A program made the position numbers and the translations under genes. Shown in pieces: positions 57,375 through 64,000 of a stretch of DNA of 64,000 bases. Each line of letters starts with the position of its first letter. Within the stretch, counting starts at the first letter, position 1. The notes beneath the pieces are model-generated. The model made no database searches. It was given only the letters and a program-made list of their open reading frames with translations, and was not told the DNA's origin. Source of the stretch: Parasponia andersonii (taxonomy: Eukaryota > Streptophyta > Magnoliopsida > Rosales > Cannabaceae); assembly GCA_002914805.1 (NCBI GenBank), contig JXTB01000036.1:1058724-1122723 (forward strand), given 5' to 3'.

Positions 57375-57768
57375 ACAAATGAGGGTACTTCTCATACATC
57401 TCTGTCTTGAGTTCCCAAGTAGCTTCGTCTTTTTTGTAATATTCCCAAAGCACCTTGACAAGTGGAATCACTCTGTTGCGAAGCACCTTCAACTATCTAG
57501 CCAACAAACGAACAGGTTGCTCTTCATAGGGCGCATCTTCTTGGATCGGTACATACATGTACTGAACAACATAAGATGGGTCCGGCGTGTACTTTTTCAA
57601 CATCGACACATGAAACACGTTATGCATGTGACCCAACTGTGTAGGTAGATTCAAGCGATACGCCACTGGTCCAATTCTCTCAGTGATCTCAAAGGGACCT
57701 ATATACCTTGGAGCTAGCTTACCCTTAACCCTAAATCTTGTCACACCACGCCTTGGAGTTACTTTCAA
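57375..57768 (-). pseudogene. Integrase C terminus and chromodomain-like tail of element C
   Basis: [20 protein letters not shown] and [20 protein letters not shown] form the GPY/F module, followed by [19 protein letters not shown]. After [11 protein letters not shown] a TAG interrupts, and the tail LKVLRNRVIPLVKVLWEYY.. continues to about 57375. It matches the equivalent part of element D. Confidence 0.82.
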
Positions 57769-57846
57769 GAATACGGAATCACCAGTATCGAACTCTACCT
57801 CACGCCTCTTTGGGTCAGCATAACTCTTCTGGCGACTCTGAATCTC

Positions 57847-58560
57847 CTAGAGTCTCTCCCGGATATCCTTGTTCTTCTTAGAAGTCTCCTCAATCAGTTC
57901 AGGTCCAAGAGTAATATGCTCTTTAGGTTCTGCCCAACACAAAGGCGACCTACACGGCCTCTCATACAACACTTCATATGGAGCCATACCCACACTGGTC
58001 TGGTAATTGTTATTGTAAGCAAAATCTACCAAAGGAAGATGATCATCCAATTTCCCACCAAAAGTCCAATATGCAACAACGTAGTATGTCCTCAAGAATC
58101 TGAATGGTCCTTTCAGAATGACCATCTGACTCCAGATGGTGAGCCAAACTGATATCCAACTGCGTACCCAATGCTTTTTGCAAGGCTCTCCAAAACTTAG
58201 AAGTGAACCTCGGATCTCTGTCGGAGACTATGCTTGAAGGCACACCATACAAGCGTATGATGTTCTCCATATACAGTCTACTGAGCTTAGTAGTGAGTAG
58301 TCCATCCGGATTGGTACAAAGTGAGCACTCTTTGTCAACTGATCGACTACCACCCAAACTGCGTCATTCTTCCTCAAGGTCTTGGCAAACAAGTCGCGAA
58401 GTCCATCATGTTCTTGTTCCATTTCCATTCTGGAATCGGTAATGGCTAAAATAACCCAACTGGCCTCTGGTGTTCCACCTTGACTTGATGACAAGTTAAA
58501 CACTTAGCTCCAAAGGTAGCTATATCCTTATTCATCCCTTTCCACCAATACTACCTCTTA
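57847..58560 (-). pseudogene. Integrase core of element C
   Basis: Segments in different frames: MEMEQEHDGLRDLFAK near 58390-58440 (region of the first Asp, damaged), NDAVWVVVDQLTKSAHFVPI (58310-58370), SSIVSDRDPRFTSKFWRAL (second Asp, about 58195-58240), SDGHSERTIQILEDILR (Glu, about 58085-58130), and DHLPLVDFAYNNNYQTS.. (57930-58030). At least three frame breaks. Confidence 0.8.
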
Positions 58561-58829
58561 AAGTCTCGGTACATCTTATCACTACCCGGATGTATGGTGA
58601 ACCTTGATTTGTGAGCCTCAGTTAGAATGGTTTTTCGAAGATTAGAGTCATTAGCTATAGCTAACTCCCCACTGGACAGTCTGGAGAAGTAATGGTGAAA
58701 TCATAATGTTGCTCAGGTATACAACCCCTTCATTCTCGAAGTACTGTAAGTTGTAGTCACCAATCGCAACTGAGTTCCTCCAATCTTCAAACACCAGTTC
58801 AACTAGTGCACCACGAGGCTTCCTACTCA

Positions 58830-59214
58830 GTGCATCAGCTACAACATTAGCCTTACCATGATGGTACTATAGGTCGAAGTAATAATCCTCCATATACTCA
58901 ACCCATCTTCGCTGTCTCAAGTTCAGATCCTTCTGAGTAAAGAGATACCTCAAACTCTTATGATCAGAGAATATGTCGAACTTCAAACCATATAAGTAAT
59001 ATCACCAAATCTTCAAAGCAAAGATCACTACTGCAAGCTCCAGATCATGGGTGGGATAATTCCTCTCATATGGCTTCAACTGACGAGAAGTATAAGTCAC
59101 AACTTGACCATTCTGTATCAAGACACATCCTAAACCCGTTTTTGAAGTATCGGTATACACTACATAAGGTTTGCTACTGTCAGAAATAGTAAGGATTGGT
59201 GTAGTGGTCAAGCT
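58830..59214 (-). pseudogene. RNase H of element C
   Basis: [20 protein letters not shown] (first Asp), [21 protein letters not shown] (Glu block), then after a stop a [19 protein letters not shown] block (about 58940-58970) and an ADALSRKP-like block near 58830. It follows the RT with one stop between them. Confidence 0.8.
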
Positions 59215-60030
59215 CTACTTCAACTTGACAAAAGCTTCTTCACTTTTATGATCCCAAACAAACTTGGCATCTTTCTTGGTCAACTTCATCAAAGGCAAGG
59301 CGACCCTCGAAAAATCTTGCACAAAACAGCGGTAGTAGCTTGCCAAACCAAGGAAACTCCATACTTCTGCTACATTTCTTGGTCTCTCCCACTCTAGAAT
59401 AGCTTCCATCTTAGTGGGATCGACCGAAATACCTCTATGAGAAATCACATGCCCTAAGAACTTCACTTTTGACATCCAAAAGTCATACTTCGATTTCTTG
59501 GCATACGACTGATGATCTCTCAAGATCTTAAGTACTATCCTCAGATGCTCGGCATACTTTTCTCGAGTCTTGGAACACATTAGGATGTCGTCGATGAACA
59601 TAATCACGAAACGGTCCAAAAACGGCCTGAAAACCCAATTCATAAGATCCATAAATGCTGCGGGAGCATTTGTCAAACCAAATGGCATCACCAGAAACTC
59701 AAAATAATCATTTCGAGTTCTAAATGTTGTCTTAGATATATCATCCTCCCTTATCTTCAACTGATGATAACCGGATCTCAAATCGATCTTAGAGAAGAAC
59801 CTTGAGCCACCGAGTTGATTGAACAACTCATCTATCCTTGGCAAAGGATACTTATTCTTCACTATCAACTGATTCAACTTTTTATAGTCCACATAGAGTC
59901 TCAACGAACCATCAGCTTTCTTTGCAAACAAAATAAGAGTACCCCAAGGAGAAGTGCTACTGTGAAGAAAGCCCTTCGAAAGCAGGTCATCCAACTGTTC
60001 TCTCAATCTTCCATCTTAGCAGGAGCCATG
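59215..60030 (-). pseudogene. Reverse transcriptase of element C
   Basis: Open for 263 codons: [66 protein letters not shown], catalytic [28 protein letters not shown] and the connection domain. Catalytic aspartates are intact. Upstream, before residue 1, a stop (AKMED then TAA/TAG) separates it from the protease linker. Confidence 0.88.
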
Positions 60031-60189
60031 CCATAGACTGGAATAGAAACTGGTTAAGCTCCAGGAACTAGTTCAATGTAGAACTCGATTTTTCTATCTG
60101 GTGATAACCCCGGTATGTCTTCAGGAAATACCTCTGAATACTCATTGACCACCGGAAACTATAGGTTTTAATCGTTTGTCCTCACCTCG

Positions 60190-60708
60190 CCATCAATGGC
60201 AAACAAGTTCCCATAACACTCGAGTTTCTTCCTTCCATCTATGCACTTTCAAAACAGGACTAGGCTTTAATAGACTCATTCTAGCCTGATAGACAATAGG
60301 TTGCCTATCACCAGGAAAAAGAGTCACCCGCTTTTTATGACAGTCTATAACGGCTCGATACTTCGACAACCAATCCATACATAGTATTATGTCATACTGT
60401 CCTATCGACAACACAATCAAATCAACAAGAAGCTTCCTATCACCGATCACAACCTGACAACACTTACACACTAGACATATCGGTTACTCCTCCAAAATGT
60501 GTACCAATATCAATACATAATCCAAATCAGAAAATTCCAACCCGAACAGTTGAGCAAACAATAAGGATATGAATGAATGGGATGCACTAGTATCAAACAA
60601 AACATGTGTCCAAGAGTGTGAAAGAAGGATCATACCGTTAACAACACCTTGACCAGTGCGATCCTGAGTGTCGTCTCCCCAAGTAAAAGTATCGGCTTGG
60701 CCAGTCAC
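60190..60708 (-). pseudogene. Protease of element C
   Basis: The active-site block reads VLFDTSASHSFISLLFA; the glycine after DS/T of DTGAS is Ser, which would damage the active site. The second block QYDIILCMDWLSKYRAVIDC (normally ILGMDWL) also has Gly changed to Cys. One stop lies between the two open pieces at about 60481. Confidence 0.8.
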
Positions 60709-60709
60709 C

Positions 60710-61855
60710 TTCCCTTTCCCCTTGTTACTTTTTCCCTAGCCCAGACGGCTACTGCTGGATCCCAAACCACTACTACCATATCCAGGCCCACCCTGACTCC
60801 CTGAGGAGTCAGAAAACTCTGAGTAGAACCCTGAGGGCACTACTGATGTTGATAAGGCTGAAGGGAAGTAAAAGTCTATGAAACACCCTGTGATTGTTGC
60901 GGTCTTGCTTGAGTGTTCTGATAAGAAACAGAATCGAACTGGCTCCTCTGCTGTCCTCCCTGAGAAAGAAGAGATTTCTGCAGACGGTTGGGACACTCCT
61001 TTTTCCGATGACCCTACTGGCCACAAACGAAACATCCTCCATACAGACTGCCTCTACCACCCCCTGAAGAACTACTGTTGTTCGAGCTCCCAATGTTCGG
61101 AGTGCCTTGGGCTGACTACTGCCCCTGGTTCCTTCTGGTGACTTTCCTGTCATCACCTCTCCATTAGTTCCTCCTGGAATCTAATCCTTCTTCGATGGCC
61201 TCTGCCCGTTGGGCAGCCACTGTAATCTCAGGAAGAGTATGGAAAGTTTGGGTGCTAATTCTGTTGAAAATATTCCAATTCAGATGACTCCTGAACTTGG
61301 CAACTCGGTACTTCTCACTCGTACCCGGTCTAAGAGCAACATTTGCCAACTCAGTGAACTCTATTAGGTACTTATTCATTGTTCTGTTACCTTGAATCAA
61401 CGTCTCAAACCGGTTCACCACTTCATCTTATTGATCCTCATTGGCATCCTGGGCCTTGAAAATCTGTTCAAAGTCTTCCCAAGTCAAACCCACAATATCT
61501 TGCATCTGTTCCACTGTTTCCTACCAGTGAATGGCACTCCCTGCCAAACGGGTAACATAAACACAGCCCAAAACTCAATCGGAGTACCAAGTGCCTGAAA
61601 GTGTCTCTCCATCTCACGCAACCAAGCAATTGTCGTGAAAGCTCCTGGCCTACCATCAAACTGCCCTAGTTGGAGACGTATGAACTTCTGGAGATGATTC
61701 GACTGATCCAACTAATGTTTCCTCAAAGCTGGAGGTTGATTGTCTAGATTACTCATCTGGGCGAATGCCTACTGCATTGCCTCGATCAGATAAGTGAAAT
61801 CTAGATGAGGAGGTTCGGCACTCGGCTGGTGCCTCAGAACTCTTCTTGGAGGCAT
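60710..61855 (-). pseudogene. gag of element C
   Basis: Start ATG at 61853-61855 (MPPRRVLRH). Capsid region 61164-61711: FIRLQLGQFDGRPGAFTTIAW, then in other frames WEDFEQIFKAQ-like, VVNRFETLIQGNRTMNKYLIEF and EKYRVAKFRSHLNWNIFNRI. The zinc knuckle CFVCGQ.GHRKKEC lies at 60987-61034, with a stop inside. A Gln/Ser/Gly-rich stretch follows before the protease. Confidence 0.8.
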
Positions 61856-61969
61856 CCTTAGAAGTCTGAAACAATATGCCAAACTATTAATGTGATAATG
61901 ATGAATGCTTGTCATAAAATCAACTTCAATCTAGTTTAATGGTGATATGTTTAAGCTGTTAAATTCAAA

Positions 61970-61981
61970 GCTCTGATACCA
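61970..61981 (-). other. tRNA-iMet primer binding site of element C
   Basis: The minus strand reads TGGTATCAGAGC next to the 5' LTR. Confidence 0.9.
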
Positions 61982-61983
61982 AA

Positions 61984-64000
61984 ATTTAAAAACGTAACCC
62001 AAAACCCAAATTAGTGGCAAAAGGGGAATTTCACAAGGATGAGAAATTCCTTGATTTATTTGAAAACATCTAAAGTTATAGTTTTCTAAAACAGTCCATT
62101 TTAGATAAAATAAATTATTTGGAATTCCATCATGTGAACCTCTCCTACAGTTCGTACATCATTAAACGTAGATCGAATAAATACCGAAAAGATATAAATC
62201 AAATATATGTTCAAACATCATTATCATCCATGTCATAACAGACATCAGAATGGCATACATGAGTTCACAGACAAAATAGAAAGTAGTAATTTTAGTTCAA
62301 TGCTAAAACAAAACTCAAACAATCTAAACACTACAACAACATGTTTCAAGCGTTATCAAGATAACGAACTATAATCCCGATGGCCTTTTACTCCTCTTGA
62401 TCTCTAAGATTGCACTAGACACCACCTGAGGAATGGAGGAAGGGAGAGAGCATAAAATGCCTAGTAGGAAAAATAATTACCTCGATCGAAAATATTTTAG
62501 TAATGGAAAGCTCTTACATGGTTAGTTTAAATCCAGTACATATATATATGATAATCCGAAACAAGAAATCGTCACGTATATGTATAAATAAATCAGTATA
62601 ATTAAAACCATTCAATTCAGATGCATATAACACAAATCAACCTATACCCATGAGCTTACATCCTCTCATCTATAGAAATCTAAGATGATAGCACTAAATG
62701 TACCTAACAGCCTGCCTAACACCTAAGCCCATACCCAGAAAGAACACCCATGTATTGCCTACCAAATCTGGAGGGGCAACCGAATTGCCTATGCCTACCA
62801 AAAGGGGAGGTAATCATAAGTAACAAAACCACGCGCGGGTTTACGAACTCTACACCGACGGTGAGGCACGCAATGCTATACTGTAAACCTACGATGCTAA
62901 TACAGTGCTCATGTATGATCCTATGACACGTGCAACACAAAACTAAAATGTGAAAATAATTGTACTCTCATTTTTCAATAAAATAAGTATATTAGGTTTT
63001 TATAGAAAAACGGGTAGCACAACAGCCCTATTTTGATATACCCAAAATAACCTGCACTCAGAAAATCCCTAGAGCAATACAGTATATATATGTATATCAT
63101 ACTATCTGAGTCCATCACATATGTTCAAGAAAACCAAAAACCACATTTGTTCTCATATGTTGCAGAAAATAAGTTTTAGTCGAAAATAGTATAAAACGAA
63201 GGTAACCGAATCCCTACCTTACAAGAATAGCGATACCATACTATTGAATCCTTAAGGCGTCGTCAATGATCATCCAGAAGGTCGGAAACTAATTCCAAGC
63301 TCTCGATCGTCCTCTTGCAAAAAACCAACTTCTCAACAGAGCTTCAATTCCACAAATGGACCTCTTCACTGAATTCCTAGTATCCAAAATAGCTAGGTTA
63401 GACATATAACTTGTCCAATTCGGGTCCGGACCTACACAAGACCAGTGGCACGTAAATCGAGGTAAAACTTAGCCGTCCGATTTTGATTTTTGTGCCAATT
63501 TTCAAATATAGGCAATATATCTATCAACTTCCCCATTTTCTGAGTACAATCCAAAAATAACAACAAAAATACGATCCAACGGCTGGATCAAAAAGTCAAC
63601 TCAAGCTCAAAATATTCCAAAAATGGCAACTTTTGATTTGGGCATTATGGGGTTAAGATATAAACACTTTGAGCTTCCTCTCGACAAGAGGAATCCAACG
63701 AGCCTGGTTAGAGGTCAAATGGTGGCCGGAATCGTCACTGGCGATGAGAAATCCGAAACGGTCTACTTCGTCTTCTCCGCCAACACCGGCTTTGGCAGTA
63801 GCTGGCAACGGTCGGCGGAGCTTCCTGGCGGCACGATGAGCTCACACCGTGTGGTTGGCAGGCCGGACGGTGGCCTGGGCGACGGCGCGACCTCCCTTGG
63901 TGCGCTGGCTGAAAGTGAATAGAGAAAGCGAGGGAGGCATCGGAGAAGAGAGAGAGAAAATGAGTGGGAGGGAGAGCCCATGTGGGTAAGTAGGGGACTG
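61984..64000 (-). repeat. 5' LTR of element C (right copy, cut by window end)
   Basis: It aligns with 55091-57107 from the AACCCAAAAC start to GTAGGGGACT at the window end. The left tip is mutated (ACGTAACCC for TGTCACAACCC). About 180 bp are missing. Confidence 0.9.

Larger units (their letters stand above)
55091..64000 (-). mobile_element. Element C: Tekay-like chromovirus, right end beyond the window
   Basis: The left (3') LTR is 55091-57288 and the right (5') LTR starts at about 61984 and runs past 64000. The PBS is tRNA-iMet type, and the PPT lies at 57289-57301. Minus-strand order is gag, protease, RT, RNase H, integrase, GPY/F and a group II chromodomain-like tail. Long LTRs and this tail fit Tekay/Del. 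From the left LTR, about 180 bp of the right LTR lie outside the window. Stops in most domains make it non-autonomous. Confidence 0.88.

Noticed and set aside
60809-61156. Two overlapping minus-strand open frames opposite/around gag of element C
   Set aside because: They are pieces of one frameshifted gag; not separate genes.
63623-63922. 99-codon + strand open frame near the window end
   Set aside because: It lies in the element C LTR; the counterpart in the left LTR (56663-57202) is broken, and no motif is seen.

Overview
This is eukaryotic, almost certainly eudicot, nuclear DNA: AT-rich, with no bacterial-style operons, spliceosomal GT..AG introns in the one spliced gene, plant-type LTR retrotransposon lineages and tRNA-iMet primer binding sites. 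I find no intact host gene. The window is a nested pile of transposable elements, mainly Ty3/gypsy LTR retrotransposons. All are damaged by stops, frameshifts, deletions or catalytic substitutions. Element boundaries below were set by eye from LTR pairs, target-site duplications (TSDs), PBS/PPT motifs and recognisable gag-pol motifs; lineage names are inferences from domain order and motifs.

Layout. 1-6.5 kb: old LTR sequence related to element C, broken at 3552-5167 by a solo-LTR-like insertion with a perfect ATAAC duplication. 6.9-11.9 kb: a deletion derivative (element B, + strand) of a Tat-lineage family, inserted into a decayed gene that resembles a type I MADS-box gene. 12.5-14.2 kb: two terminal-inverted-repeat elements. 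14.6-30.7 kb: element D (minus strand, Tekay-like chromovirus) with 3.8-kb LTRs, two gag-like ORFs, an assembly gap in RT, and a 2.8-kb solo LTR inserted in its RNase H. 32.3-38.2 kb: element E (+, chromovirus with chromodomain). 38.8-41.0 kb: two Harbinger-like TIR elements. 41.0-45.1 kb: element F (minus), a truncated sister of E. 45.6-54.5 kb: element G (minus, Tat lineage, same family as B). 55.1-64.0 kb: element C (minus, Tekay-like), whose right LTR runs off the window.

The most interesting object is in element G. Between the integrase and the 3' LTR, on the strand opposite to gag-pol, lies a decayed multi-exon gene (about 46.6-49.4 kb) for a protein like the plant 'putative gypsy type transposon' family (PF04195). 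It has a recognisable 5'-UTR intron, three coding-region introns and a possible promoter of its own. Extra antisense ORFs are known in Tat elements, but a spliced, separately promoted one is worth a close look. Other points: the second gag-like ORF of element D, a 22-bp array of heat-shock-element-like motifs in the solo LTR inside D, and the MADS-like gene whose reading frame is restored across the B insertion when the element and one TSD copy are removed on paper.
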